This document shows positions 24,480-32,474 of a DNA stretch of 64,000 nt, piece by piece. Both the position numbers and the translations under genes were made by a program. Numbering within the stretch: the stretch's first letter is position 1; each line of letters begins with the position of its first letter. The notes under the pieces are model-generated. The model saw nothing but the letters and a program-made list of their open reading frames with translations. It was not told the origin of the DNA and ran no database searches. The stretch is from Larkinella sp965227735 (GTDB taxonomy: Bacteria; Bacteroidota; Bacteroidia; Cytophagales; Spirosomataceae), in contig NZ_OZ245776.1 of assembly GCF_965227735.1 (NCBI RefSeq), positions 2,418,001-2,482,000 of the forward strand. Reading direction: 5' to 3'.

Positions 24480-26753
24480 ATGGAAAAAGGATCAAACGAC
24501 ATCAGCAAGTGCCCGGTTCACAATGGCAGTCTGAAACACAACGTGGGCGGTGGTGGCACCCGAAACCGTGATTGGTGGCCCAACCAGTTGAAGCTCAACA
24601 TCCTGCGTCAACACTCGTCCTTATCCGACCCGATGGGTGAAGATTTCAACTACGCCGAAGCCTTCAAAAGCCTCGACCTGGAAGCCGTGAAAAGCGACCT
24701 TCACGCCCTCATGACCGACTCGCAGGACTGGTGGCCGGCTGACTTCGGACACTACGGCCCTTTGTTCATCCGCATGGCCTGGCACAGCGCCGGAACCTAC
24801 CGCGTGGGCGATGGCCGGGGTGGTGCCGGTGCCGGACAACAACGTTTTGCTCCATTGAATAGCTGGCCCGATAACGTGAGCCTCGACAAGGCACGCCGGT
24901 TGCTTTGGCCCATCAAACAGAAATATGGCCGCAGCCTTTCCTGGGCCGATTTGATGATCCTGACCGGTAATGTGGCCCTCGAATCGATGGGTTTCAAAAC
25001 GTTTGGCTTTGCTGGCGGACGGGCCGATGTCTGGGAGCCGGATGAAGACGTCTACTGGGGTGCCGAAACCACCTGGCTGGGTAACGACCACCGCTACGCC
25101 GATGGTTCGCCTGGTGTTGCGGCCAACGGTGTCGTGTCATCGGACGAAGATCCGGGACGCAACATCCACTCCCGCAACCTGGAAAAACCGCTCGGTGCTG
25201 CCCACATGGGCCTGATCTACGTCAACCCGGAAGGTCCCGATGGCAATCCGGATCCCGTAGCGGCCGCAAGAGACATTCGCGAAACCTTTGGCCGCATGGC
25301 CATGAATGACGAAGAAACCGTTGCGCTGATCGCCGGCGGTCACAGCTTCGGTAAAACCCACGGCGCTGCCACTTCCGAGCACGTAGGCAAAGAACCGGAA
25401 GCTGCCGACCTGGAATCGCAGGGATTTGGCTGGCGCAACAGCTATGGTTCCGGCAAAGGGGCCGACACGATTACCAGCGGGCTGGAAGTCATCTGGACGA
25501 AAACGCCGACCCAGTGGAGCAATAATTTCTTTGAAAACCTGCTGGGTTTTGACTGGGAATTGACGAAAAGCCCCGGTGGTGCGCACCAGTGGGTGGCAAA
25601 AGACGCCGGGAGCATCATTCCCGATGCCTATGATTCCTCCAAAAAGCATGCACCAACCATGCTGACGACCGACCTTGCGCTGAAGTTCGATCCGGCTTAC
25701 GAAAAAATATCCCGCCGGTTTCTGGAAAATCCCGACGCTTTTGCCGATGCGTTTGCCCGGGCCTGGTTCAAATTGACCCACCGCGATATGGGTCCCCGCG
25801 CCCGGTATCTGGGTCCCGATGTGCCGACCGAAGTACTGATCTGGCAAGACCCCATTCCGGCAGTGGATCATGCGCTGATTGACGAAAACGACGTGGCTGC
25901 TCTGAAAGCAAACATCCTGGCCTCTGGTCTGAGCGTTTCGGAACTGGTTTCCACGGCCTGGGCTTCGGCTTCTACTTTCCGGGGTTCCGACAAACGCGGA
26001 GGTGCCAATGGCGCCCGCATTCGCCTGGCTCCCCAAAAAGACTGGAAGGTCAACAACCCTGTGCAGTTGCAAAAAGTGCTGGGTATTCTGGAAAGCATTC
26101 AGCAGGAATTCAACGGGACGCAGTCGGACGGTAAAAAAGTTTCACTGGCCGATCTGATCGTGCTGGCGGGTTGTGCAGGCGTTGAAAAAGCAGCGAACGA
26201 TGCCGGACACCCGATCAGCGTTCCCTTCACCGCGGGTCGGATGGACGCGTCGCAGGAACAAACCGACGTGGAATCCGTGGGATATCTGGAACCGGTTGCC
26301 GATGGTTTCCGTAACTACCGCACATCAAAATTCATGGCTTCTACGGAAGAGTTGCTGATCGACAAGGCGCAATTGCTCACCCTGACGGCTCCTGAGTTAA
26401 CTGTTCTGGTGGGTGGGATGCGCGTCCTGAACACCAATTTCGACGGTTCCAAAAACGGTGTGTTTACGCAACGCCCGGGCCAGCTAACCACCGATTTCTT
26501 TGTCAACCTGCTCGACATGAACACCGCCTGGAAAGCCATGTCCGACGACCGGGAATTGTATCTGGGCAGCGACCGGAGTAGCGGTCAACCCAAATGGACC
26601 GCCACCCGTGCCGATCTGGTGTTTGGCTCCAACTCCGAACTGAGAGCCATTGCCGAGGTCTACGGCAGCGCCGATGCACAGGGCAAATTTGTCAGAGACT
26701 TTGTGGCGGCCTGGAACAAAGTGATGAACCTGGACCGGTTTGATCTCGCCTGA
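24480..26753 (+). CDS. katG: Catalase-peroxidase KatG
   Basis: The 757-residue bifunctional haem enzyme removes hydrogen peroxide (catalase and broad peroxidase). The distal triad is Arg98, Trp101 and His102 in IRMAWHSAGTYR. The adduct tyrosine lies in MGLIYVNPEGP. The proximal histidine is in LIAGGHSFGKTHGA. The duplicated C-terminal half is complete. Compared with the usual sequence, the loop between WLGNDHRYADG and LEKPLGAAHMGLIYV is about 15-20 residues longer (SPGVAANGVVSSDEDPGRN region). This loop lines the substrate channel. The gene stands alone with its own leader and terminator and probably answers oxidative stress. Confidence 0.98.
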   Translation: MEKGSNDISKCPVHNGSLKHNVGGGGTRNRDWWPNQLKLNILRQHSSLSDPMGEDFNYAEAFKSLDLEAVKSDLHALMTDSQDWWPADFGHYGPLFIRMAWHSAGTYRVGDGRGGAGAGQQRFAPLNSWPDNVSLDKARRLLWPIKQKYGRSLSWADLMILTGNVALESMGFKTFGFAGGRADVWEPDEDVYWGAETTWLGNDHRYADGSPGVAANGVVSSDEDPGRNIHSRNLEKPLGAAHMGLIYVNPEGPDGNPDPVAAARDIRETFGRMAMNDEETVALIAGGHSFGKTHGAATSEHVGKEPEAADLESQGFGWRNSYGSGKGADTITSGLEVIWTKTPTQWSNNFFENLLGFDWELTKSPGGAHQWVAKDAGSIIPDAYDSSKKHAPTMLTTDLALKFDPAYEKISRRFLENPDAFADAFARAWFKLTHRDMGPRARYLGPDVPTEVLIWQDPIPAVDHALIDENDVAALKANILASGLSVSELVSTAWASASTFRGSDKRGGANGARIRLAPQKDWKVNNPVQLQKVLGILESIQQEFNGTQSDGKKVSLADLIVLAGCAGVEKAANDAGHPISVPFTAGRMDASQEQTDVESVGYLEPVADGFRNYRTSKFMASTEELLIDKAQLLTLTAPELTVLVGGMRVLNTNFDGSKNGVFTQRPGQLTTDFFVNLLDMNTAWKAMSDDRELYLGSDRSSGQPKWTATRADLVFGSNSELRAIAEVYGSADAQGKFVRDFVAAWNKVMNLDRFDLA

Positions 26754-26776
26754 TCAACGATTGCCTTGGTATTCTG

Positions 26777-26811
26777 AAAGGGCCATCTCAGAGGATTTGA
26801 GATGGCCCTTT
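26777..26811 (+). terminator. Rho-independent terminator of katG
   Basis: A 14-bp perfect stem (AAAGGGCCATCTCA / TGAGATGGCCCTTT) with a 7-base loop and a T-rich tail lies 23 bases after the katG stop. Confidence 0.85.
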
Positions 26812-26909
26812 CCTTGTTTTTCCAGGTTCGCTTGCCAGCGTCAAAAGAGTCGGAGTTATGTTTCCGGATGATGAAGGTATTGCTGATTATGTCGCAGGAT
26901 AAAATCAAA

Positions 26910-26952
26910 AATACCTTACAAATGATTAGTAATTAGTCATTTGTAAGGTATT
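26910..26952 (-). terminator. Terminator after tRNA-Leu
   Basis: A 16-bp perfect stem (AATACCTTACAAATGA / TCATTTGTAAGGTATT) lies just past the 3' end of tRNA-Leu on the minus strand. It runs into TTTTTG. It ends the tRNA transcript. Confidence 0.85.
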
Positions 26953-26957
26953 CCAAG

Positions 26958-27279
26958 TACCGGGAGCGGGAATCGAACCCGCACGAACATTACTGCTCAC
27001 AGGATTTTCGTACCAACTACAGTTTTCACTGCTCCCGAATCTTTACGGGATTTGTGGTCTGGACTTTCTCTTCATCCTATTCTGAAGAACATCAGAACTT
27101 AGATGCCGCCTGTCAAGTCTCTACACCTTTTCCAAAAAACTGGAACTTGGCTCGGGATTACCATCAGTTATTTCCAACTGGAAGGCTTCCCCGACGTTAA
27201 GCGGTTCTACTCCAAACATTTCTGTCTGGGCACTCAAATTGTTTAAGTCCTGCGCGTCTACCTATTCCGCCATCCCGGC
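26958..27279 (-). tRNA. tRNA-Leu(UAA) interrupted by a group I intron
   Basis: The 5' exon (27245-27279, 35 nt) and 3' exon (26958-27008, 51 nt) join to an 86-nt tRNA-Leu. It has acceptor GCCGGGA paired with UCCCGGU (first pair G-U), discriminator A, anticodon stem CAGGA/UCCUG with loop CUUAAAA (anticodon UAA), a long variable arm and a T arm GCGGG-UUCGAUU-CCCGC. CCA is not encoded. The intron splits the anticodon loop after the first U of UAA, exactly where cyanobacterial and plastid tRNA-Leu introns sit. It is cotranscribed with tRNA-Gly. Confidence 0.92.
27009..27244 (-). other. Group I self-splicing intron (IC3-like), 236 nt, in tRNA-Leu(UAA)
   Basis: On the minus strand the intron starts AAACAATTTGAG and ends in G (27009), the required terminal guanosine. 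The splice-site helix P1 forms between exon ACUU and GAGU at 27235-27232, placing a U-G pair at the cut. Conserved core strings match the Anabaena tRNA-Leu intron as I recall it: AATCCCGAGCCAAG (27146-27159), GTGTAGAGACTTGACAGGC (27108-27126) and AAGAGAAAGTCCAGACC (27056-27072). GACUU in the second pairs with AAGUC in the third to make P7. No open frame for a homing endonuclease fits. It should splice by itself with external GTP. Confidence 0.9.
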
Positions 27280-27303
27280 GTGGTAGCAACCACATTCTAC
27301 AAA

Positions 27304-27327
27304 AAAAGCACCGCGGTGGGTGCTTTT
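27304..27327 (-). terminator. Hairpin with T-run between tRNA-Gly and tRNA-Leu
   Basis: On the minus strand AAAAGCACC-CACCGC-GGTGCTTTT followed by T residues directly follows tRNA-Gly. It looks like a full terminator. Since no separate promoter for tRNA-Leu was seen in the 24 bases before it, it may be leaky or serve as a processing signal. Confidence 0.75.
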
Positions 27328-27328
27328 G

Positions 27329-27401
27329 AGCGAAAGACGGGGTTCGAACCCGCGACCTCGACCTTGGCAAGGTCGCGCTCTACCAGCTGAGCTACTTTCG
27401 C
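27329..27401 (-). tRNA. tRNA-Gly(GCC)
   Basis: 73 nt with acceptor GCGAAAG/CUUUCGC, discriminator U, D arm with AGCUGGUAGAGC, anticodon stem-loop CGACC-UUGCCAA-GGUCG (anticodon GCC) and T arm GCGGG-UUCGAAC-CCCGU. CCA is not encoded. Confidence 0.95.
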
Positions 27402-27434
27402 GTTCTATGCCAGAACGTTGGCGTTTTGTGGATG

Positions 27435-27464
27435 CAAATATAAGGGGTCTGCGCCGTTTGGCAA
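27435..27464 (-). promoter_or_regulatory. Promoter of the tRNA-Gly / tRNA-Leu unit
   Basis: Read on the minus strand, TTG (27464-27462), a 19-base spacer and TATATTTG (27442-27435) fit the Bacteroidota housekeeping promoter exactly. It lies 33 bases upstream of the mature tRNA-Gly end, with transcription expected to begin near 27428. Confidence 0.75.
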
Positions 27465-27519
27465 GTACTTTCCTGAAAAAAAATTAACAGGATCGTCAAT
27501 AACGCCACTTAGATTCTGA

Positions 27520-28398
27520 TTATGAATTGGTTAAAACCAACAAAAAAATAAAGAAAACATTCAGCCCCGTGCCCGCCAGCAGCGTCATAAGCATCGCCGA
27601 CCGGAAATCAGCCTGCCGTTCGTCCCGAAAAACCCGGTTTGCCCAGAACAAAAAATACAACACCCCCGGCAACAAACAGACGGGCAATAGCCAGAAGACC
27701 GTCTCGCCCCGGAAATAGGCGTAAAAACCGGCCAGCGACAGCGTAAACCAGATCAACGTATTGAGAAAGGTGCCGCGAACTCCCAGTAAACGACTCATCG
27801 TCAAGTCGCCCCGACGGCCGTCTTCCTCGTGCTGATACACTTGTGTAATGGGATAAATCGCCAACAGATTTAGCGTACAGAGGAGAGCCGCCAGCAGAGG
27901 TCGGGGCTTTGCTAATTCCAGAATCGGTAGCGCATCGATGGCTTGCAGTGACATCAGGTAAGTAAACCCACCCTGAAACAAGCCGATCACGAGCCAACTG
28001 GCAATGGGGTACTTTTTTAGGCGAATAATTGGATGACTATACGCTTTGGAAATCAATCCGTAAATGAGTAAATAGGCCACGAATGGCCACCCGATCCAGA
28101 TGCCAATCACCAACGCCAGCAGATCCAGCGCCCAGGCGACGTAAAACAGGGTTTTATCGACCGGCGGTGGCGTTTCCAGAATGCCGATACTGCCTTCGTC
28201 TTTGTCGAAATAACTGTTGTAGGCATTGCTGGCCGGATAGAGCAGGAGGTGAATAACCGCCCCGATCACGGCCACCCGCCCCCAATCCAGCGTACCCTGA
28301 TGAAGACTTTCCGACTGACTCAGCGCAAAGAGAAAAACCGGCAGCAAAAAAAACGAAAACGGCACCCGCAAATGGAGCCAGACGGTCCGAAAGGTCAT
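27520..28398 (-). CDS. UbiA-family prenyltransferase (integral membrane)
   Basis: The ATG at 28398 gives 292 residues; the frame extends to a TTG at 28440. The protein is almost all transmembrane helices. Two Asp-rich metal/diphosphate-binding motifs are present: NSYFDKDE at about 60-75 and EEDGRRGDLT in the cytoplasmic loop between helices 4 and 5. UbiA enzymes transfer isoprenyl chains to aromatic or polyketide acceptors. The divergent neighbour is a type III polyketide synthase, which could supply a phenolic acceptor; this pairing is an inference. The exact acceptor (quinone, haem, polyketide) cannot be told. Confidence 0.82.
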   Translation of the reverse strand: MTFRTVWLHLRVPFSFFLLPVFLFALSQSESLHQGTLDWGRVAVIGAVIHLLLYPASNAYNSYFDKDEGSIGILETPPPVDKTLFYVAWALDLLALVIGIWIGWPFVAYLLIYGLISKAYSHPIIRLKKYPIASWLVIGLFQGGFTYLMSLQAIDALPILELAKPRPLLAALLCTLNLLAIYPITQVYQHEEDGRRGDLTMSRLLGVRGTFLNTLIWFTLSLAGFYAYFRGETVFWLLPVCLLPGVLYFLFWANRVFRDERQADFRSAMLMTLLAGTGLNVFFIFLLVLTNS

Positions 28399-28511
28399 AC
28401 CGGGAGAGGAAGGATAAAGGGTGCAGTTTTCATCAGGCAAAGTCTAACATTCAAGTGAACCGTTGGTTATAGAAAAGTCCGGATCGCTCCGGCAACCCTG
28501 AATAAGTCTAA

Positions 28512-29690
28512 ATGGATAGCTACATTACCGCCATCGGCACGGCCGTTCCGCCATACGGCTTCTCGCAGTTGCAAATTGCTTCGTTCATGGCGCAGGCTCT
28601 CCAGCTCGATGAACCCAACCGGCGAAAATTACAGGCCCTGTACCGCCTGACCCGCATCGACCGGCGGCATTCGGTGCTGCCCGACTACGGTGCTTCGCCG
28701 GGTGAATATACATTTTTTCCGAACACACCTGATCTTGAACCGTTTCCGACCGTCGGAACCCGGATGGAATTGTACCGCAAAGAAGCCCTCCCGCTGGCGG
28801 TGGCCGCTATTGAGGATTTATACCGCGACGAAAAACGAACCGTTCAGCCCACGCACCTGATCACGGTGAGTTGCACGGGCATGTATGCGCCGGGGCTGGA
28901 CATCGACCTGATCGAAGCCCTCGGGCTGCCCACCACCACGCAACGCACCGCCATCAACTTTATGGGTTGCTACGGCGCTTTCAACGCGCTGAAAACCGCC
29001 GACGCCTTCGTCCGCGCCGACCCGTCGGCCTGCGTGCTGATCGTTTGCCTGGAATTGTGTACGATTCATTTTCAGAAAAAAACCGACGAAGATCATCTGC
29101 TGTCCAACGCGCTCTTCGCCGACGGAGCCGCTGCGGTGTTGGTGGAAGCCCGGCCCAACCGGGAAAAACCGGCTCCCTCCTTCCGGATGCGGACGTTCTT
29201 CTGCGATCTGTTACCCGATGGAAAAAACGACATGGGCTGGATCATCAACGACCACGGGTTTGAAATGACGCTGACGTCGGACGTGCCGACGGTGATCCGG
29301 CAGGGCATCGGCCAGGCACTTTCCCGTTTGCTGGAACGCAGCGGACTGGCCATTGGAGACATCACGCACTACGCCATGCACCCCGGTGGACGCAAAATTC
29401 TGGAAGTGATCGAGCAGCAGTTGGGCATCGAACCGCACGAAAACCGCTTTGCCTACGAGGTGCTGCGAAAGTACGGCAACATGTCGTCGGCAACGGTTCT
29501 GTTTGTGCTGAAAGAAATCCGGAACCACCTGCGCCCGGAGTCGGGCAACATCCTGAGTTGTGCTTTCGGACCGGGACTGACCCTGGAGTCGATGATTCTG
29601 GAAATTATACCGTCTCGAACTGGGATTACACAGATTAAAGGATTAACTGGGATAGGTCAATTTATTATTGGTGAGACGGCGGAACTCTAA
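28512..29690 (+). CDS. Type III polyketide synthase
   Basis: The 392-residue chalcone-synthase-like enzyme has the triad Cys153 (NFMGCYGAFNAL), His290 (YAMHPGGRKI) and Asn323 (KYGNMSSATV), plus the GFGPG-type loop here as AFGPGLTLES. It condenses malonyl-CoA units onto a starter acyl-CoA to make pyrones, resorcinols or phloroglucinols. The normal family end is near residue 366 (MILEII). The last 26 or so residues (from PSRTGITQIKGL) are read from a dispersed repeat whose inverted copy lies at 30047-30078, so the tail is probably acquired. It is divergent from the UbiA prenyltransferase over 113 bp. Confidence 0.92.
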   Translation: MDSYITAIGTAVPPYGFSQLQIASFMAQALQLDEPNRRKLQALYRLTRIDRRHSVLPDYGASPGEYTFFPNTPDLEPFPTVGTRMELYRKEALPLAVAAIEDLYRDEKRTVQPTHLITVSCTGMYAPGLDIDLIEALGLPTTTQRTAINFMGCYGAFNALKTADAFVRADPSACVLIVCLELCTIHFQKKTDEDHLLSNALFADGAAAVLVEARPNREKPAPSFRMRTFFCDLLPDGKNDMGWIINDHGFEMTLTSDVPTVIRQGIGQALSRLLERSGLAIGDITHYAMHPGGRKILEVIEQQLGIEPHENRFAYEVLRKYGNMSSATVLFVLKEIRNHLRPESGNILSCAFGPGLTLESMILEIIPSRTGITQIKGLTGIGQFIIGETAEL

Positions 29691-30078
29691 CAAGCTGTTT
29701 GAGTTAACTGGGAGAGCCCTGGAAGGGCGGTCTGTCAATAGTCTATAGCCGATATCAATCAGTGGTAGCTCCGGAGGAGCGGTCTGAAGATATTTTTAGA
29801 CCGCTCCTCCGGAGCTACCACTGATTGATATCGGCTATAGACTATTGACAGGACAGGCCTCCGGCCTTAATTCAAACAACTTCTAAGCTTTTGACGCCAA
29901 AGTTAATGAGTTGCACAACCGATGACTCGACCCGTTAACTCTTTATGTTGACTATCAAACTGATCCAAGTTTCACAAGTTTAATTTCCATTTAGAAGTTA
30001 ATTCATTCGGTTTGTCACTTCATATGCAATTAATACTTTCACCTACTCCCAGTTAATCTTTTAATCTGTGTAATCCCA
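29621..30078. repeat. Outer inverted repeat pair (32-bp arms) bracketing a non-coding segment
   Basis: TGGGATTACACAGATTAAAG.. at 29621-29652 and its reverse complement at 30047-30078 differ at one base of 32. The left arm lies inside the type III PKS reading frame. Between them are the 53-bp palindrome at 29733-29850 and about 200 bp of AT-rich sequence with no gene. The whole resembles a nested MITE-like insertion. Confidence 0.8.
29733..29850. repeat. Perfect 53-bp inverted repeat with 12-base loop
   Basis: The arm at 29733-29785 (TGTCAATAGTCTATAGCCGA...GGTCT) is exactly complementary to 29798-29850, around the loop GAAGATATTTTT. The inner part contains CTCCGGAG. The same opening (TCTGTCAATAG) and closing (CTATTGAC) occur in the element at 50768-50934, so they are one family. 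Perfect arms point to recent insertion or active correction. Confidence 0.92.
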
Positions 30079-30080
30079 AT

Positions 30081-30821
30081 TCACGACAATACCTTCCAAC
30101 GCATAAGCCCCCAGCGGTGCAGCCGGTAGCGCATCGACACCGCCAGAACGCCCAGACCGTAGATGCTGCTCCGCCGGAAATTGATCGACGATGCTTCTTT
30201 GAAGTATTTCGTGGGGCAGGTCACCTCGGCAATTTCGAAGCCTTTGTGAAAGATTTGGGCGATCATTTCATTGTCAAAAATGAAATCGTCGGAGTTGTGC
30301 GTAAAATCCAGACTGCGCAGCACCTCGCCCGAAAACGCCCGGTAACCGGTGTGGTATTCCGACAGTTTCTGGTTCATCAGCACATTCTGCGTTAGCGTCA
30401 GGAAGCGGTTGGCCACGTATTTGTACAGCGGCATACCGCCTTTCAACGCCCCTTTGCCTAAAATCCGGGAGCCAAACACCACCGGGTACAACTCATTGCC
30501 AATCAGGCTGACCATCGCCACAATCAGCTTGGGTGTATACTGATAATCAGGATGTAGCATCACAACAATGTCGGCCTTCAGTTCCATCGCTTTGCGGTAA
30601 CAGGATTTCTGATTGCCGCCGTAGCCTTTATTTTTTTCGTGCCGGATCACATGCCGGATGCCCAGGCGGTTCGCTTCATCGACGGTATTGTCCGGACTGG
30701 CGTCATCGACGAGAATGACCTCATCAACAATATCGAAAGGGATTTCACGGTAGGTACGTTCCAGCGTCAGGGCGGCCCGGTAGGCCGGTAATACAACTAC
30801 GACTTTCTTATCATGATACAT
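30081..30821 (-). CDS. Glycosyltransferase family 2 (polyprenyl-phosphate sugar transferase-like)
   Basis: The 246-residue soluble GT-A enzyme opens with VVVVLPAYRAALTLERTY, then VILVDDASPDNT and the metal/nucleotide motif MLHPDYQY (about 92-99), as in dolichyl-phosphate mannose synthase-like proteins. EYHTGYRAFSGEVL near 160-173 is the usual acceptor-side motif. There is no transmembrane anchor. Likely role: transfer of a sugar to a lipid phosphate carrier or to a glycan. A TATTTTTG -7-like box at 30834-30827 lies so close to the ATG that the mRNA could be nearly leaderless. It stands alone on this strand. Confidence 0.85.
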   Translation of the reverse strand: MYHDKKVVVVLPAYRAALTLERTYREIPFDIVDEVILVDDASPDNTVDEANRLGIRHVIRHEKNKGYGGNQKSCYRKAMELKADIVVMLHPDYQYTPKLIVAMVSLIGNELYPVVFGSRILGKGALKGGMPLYKYVANRFLTLTQNVLMNQKLSEYHTGYRAFSGEVLRSLDFTHNSDDFIFDNEMIAQIFHKGFEIAEVTCPTKYFKEASSINFRRSSIYGLGVLAVSMRYRLHRWGLMRWKVLS

Positions 30822-31011
30822 ATTTGCAAAAATAAGGAATCAACCGAAATCATAACCTGTTACTTAATAGAGCTATATTGCAATCAGTTTTGCAATTTGA
30901 CTTGTTTGGTTCTACAACTCTCCGATCTTCCGGCGAATTTTGTGCCAAAGTCCACTTAAACAGTTCTACTTAAACACTCGTTATACGCTAAATTTCATTG
31001 TTTTTCGACTC

Positions 31012-32085
31012 ATGAGTTACGAAACCATATTTTTTATCTGCTTTGCGCTCTTCGTTCTGTTGGTGATGGCCTTCGATTTGGGGGCATTTACGAAGCAGAA
31101 AAGCCATATTGTCAGTTTTAAAGAAGCCGGTACCTGGAGTGCGGTTTGGGTCGCGTTGTCGATTGGCTTCTACTTTTTCATTAAAAATTTCGGTTACCTC
31201 GTTCACGGCATCACCGACATGGCGCGGCTGGAGGAAGTCCGCAGCCTGTATGCCGATCACCTCAAACTGATTCCGGGCAATTTCGAGCAGAGTCTGGCCA
31301 TTTTCCAGAACAACATGGCGCTGGAATACATCACCGGTTATCTGGTCGAGTATTCCCTGTCGGCGGATAATATTTTCGTCTTCATCATGATTTTCGCGTC
31401 GTTCGGCGTGCGTCAGAAGTTCTACAAAAAGATTCTGGTCTGGGGCATTCTGGGGGCCATCATCCTGCGGTTTATCTTCATTTTCGTCGGCTCGGCCCTG
31501 TTGCAGCGGTTCGAATGGATCATCTACATTTTCGGGGCTTTTCTGGTCTACACCGGGGTCAAACTCTTTTTCGAAAAGGACGAAGACCAGCAGATGGAAC
31601 CGAAAAACCACCCGGTGGTGAAGCTGACGGCCAAATACCTGAACGTCTACCGCCGGAACGTCATCGACCACTTTTTTGTCCGCCGGAAATCGGACCGCAA
31701 GCTGTTCGTAACGCCCCTGTTCATTGTCGTCATCGTGGTTGCGTTCACCGATCTGGTGTTTGCCGTTGACTCCATTCCGGCCATTTTCTCGATCACCAAA
31801 GACCCTTACATCGTCTTCTTCTCCAACGTTTTTGCCATCATGGGGCTGCGGTCGATGTTCTTTTTCCTGTCGAGCATCATGAGTCAGTTCCGTTTCCTGA
31901 AAACCGGTCTGGCGGCCCTGCTGACGTTCATCGGACTAAAAATGATTTTTCACAGTTGGCTGGAAGACCACGGTTTCGAGACGGTTTACTCGCTCTATGT
32001 CATTCTGACCATTCTGGGCGTCAGTATTCTGGCCTCCTGGCTGATTCCGGAGAAGAAGAAGGAACCGGAGGAAGTGCAGGTCTAG
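31012..32085 (+). CDS. TerC-family integral membrane protein
   Basis: The ATG at 31012 (MSYETIFFICFALF) gives 357 residues; the frame runs to 30940 but that part is not membrane-like. Seven or more transmembrane helices are present with the TerC hallmarks: Asp-containing helices VMAFDLGAF, EYSLSADNIFVF and TDLVFAVDSIPAIFSI. TerC proteins are linked to tellurite resistance and, in better-studied members, to metal ion (Mn) handling during secretion. No ter operon partners are nearby. Single TerC genes are common in Bacteroidota. Confidence 0.9.
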   Translation: MSYETIFFICFALFVLLVMAFDLGAFTKQKSHIVSFKEAGTWSAVWVALSIGFYFFIKNFGYLVHGITDMARLEEVRSLYADHLKLIPGNFEQSLAIFQNNMALEYITGYLVEYSLSADNIFVFIMIFASFGVRQKFYKKILVWGILGAIILRFIFIFVGSALLQRFEWIIYIFGAFLVYTGVKLFFEKDEDQQMEPKNHPVVKLTAKYLNVYRRNVIDHFFVRRKSDRKLFVTPLFIVVIVVAFTDLVFAVDSIPAIFSITKDPYIVFFSNVFAIMGLRSMFFFLSSIMSQFRFLKTGLAALLTFIGLKMIFHSWLEDHGFETVYSLYVILTILGVSILASWLIPEKKKEPEEVQV

Positions 32086-32129
32086 GTTTCAAGCAAACTT
32101 TCAGGAAGATTTCGACCCGCTGGGGAGAT

Positions 32130-32474
32130 TCACAACCGGATCAATGACTGATTGGTCCGGTTGCCATTGAATTGGGAATCGGACGGGTTGCCGGACAATT
32201 CGCTTTTAGCGCGGGTTTTCAGGTATGCCACAACCTGGTTCCGCAACCTCAGGAATAACCAGGATTTAAATTCCGGGTCAGATTGGGGTTCTGATCCATT
32301 GTCCCGAAGCTCGTTGAAAACGGCACAAACCATTTTCTCTGCTTCCGCCTTGTTTTTAATCAGGGACTCGCAAAATTTGAGGGAAACCGGTCGATACTGT
32401 AGATAGAGAGCCTCGTCGGTCTTCGGGAACCTCCGGATCATTCCACCAGGCATATGCTTATGAGTCGAAGCCAT
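32130..32474 (-). CDS. Short sigma-70 region-2-like protein without region 4
   Basis: The start is uncertain; the ATG at 32474 gives 114 residues, and ATGs at 32453 and 32441 are also possible. The pattern LQYRPVSLKFCESLIKNK..AEKMVCAVFNELRDN followed by FKSWLFLRLRNQVVAYLKTRA matches ECF sigma region 2 (core binding and -10 recognition). The protein then ends in a Ser/Asn-rich tail with no region 4. It may be a decayed ECF factor or a region-2-only protein that binds core polymerase. No anti-sigma gene is adjacent. Confidence 0.5.
   Translation of the reverse strand: MASTHKHMPGGMIRRFPKTDEALYLQYRPVSLKFCESLIKNKAEAEKMVCAVFNELRDNGSEPQSDPEFKSWLFLRLRNQVVAYLKTRAKSELSGNPSDSQFNGNRTNQSLIRL

Noticed and set aside
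26958..27279. Reading this region as a broken tRNA or two tRNA fragments
   Set aside because: The two halves complete each other perfectly. The interrupting sequence has all the marks of a self-splicing intron.
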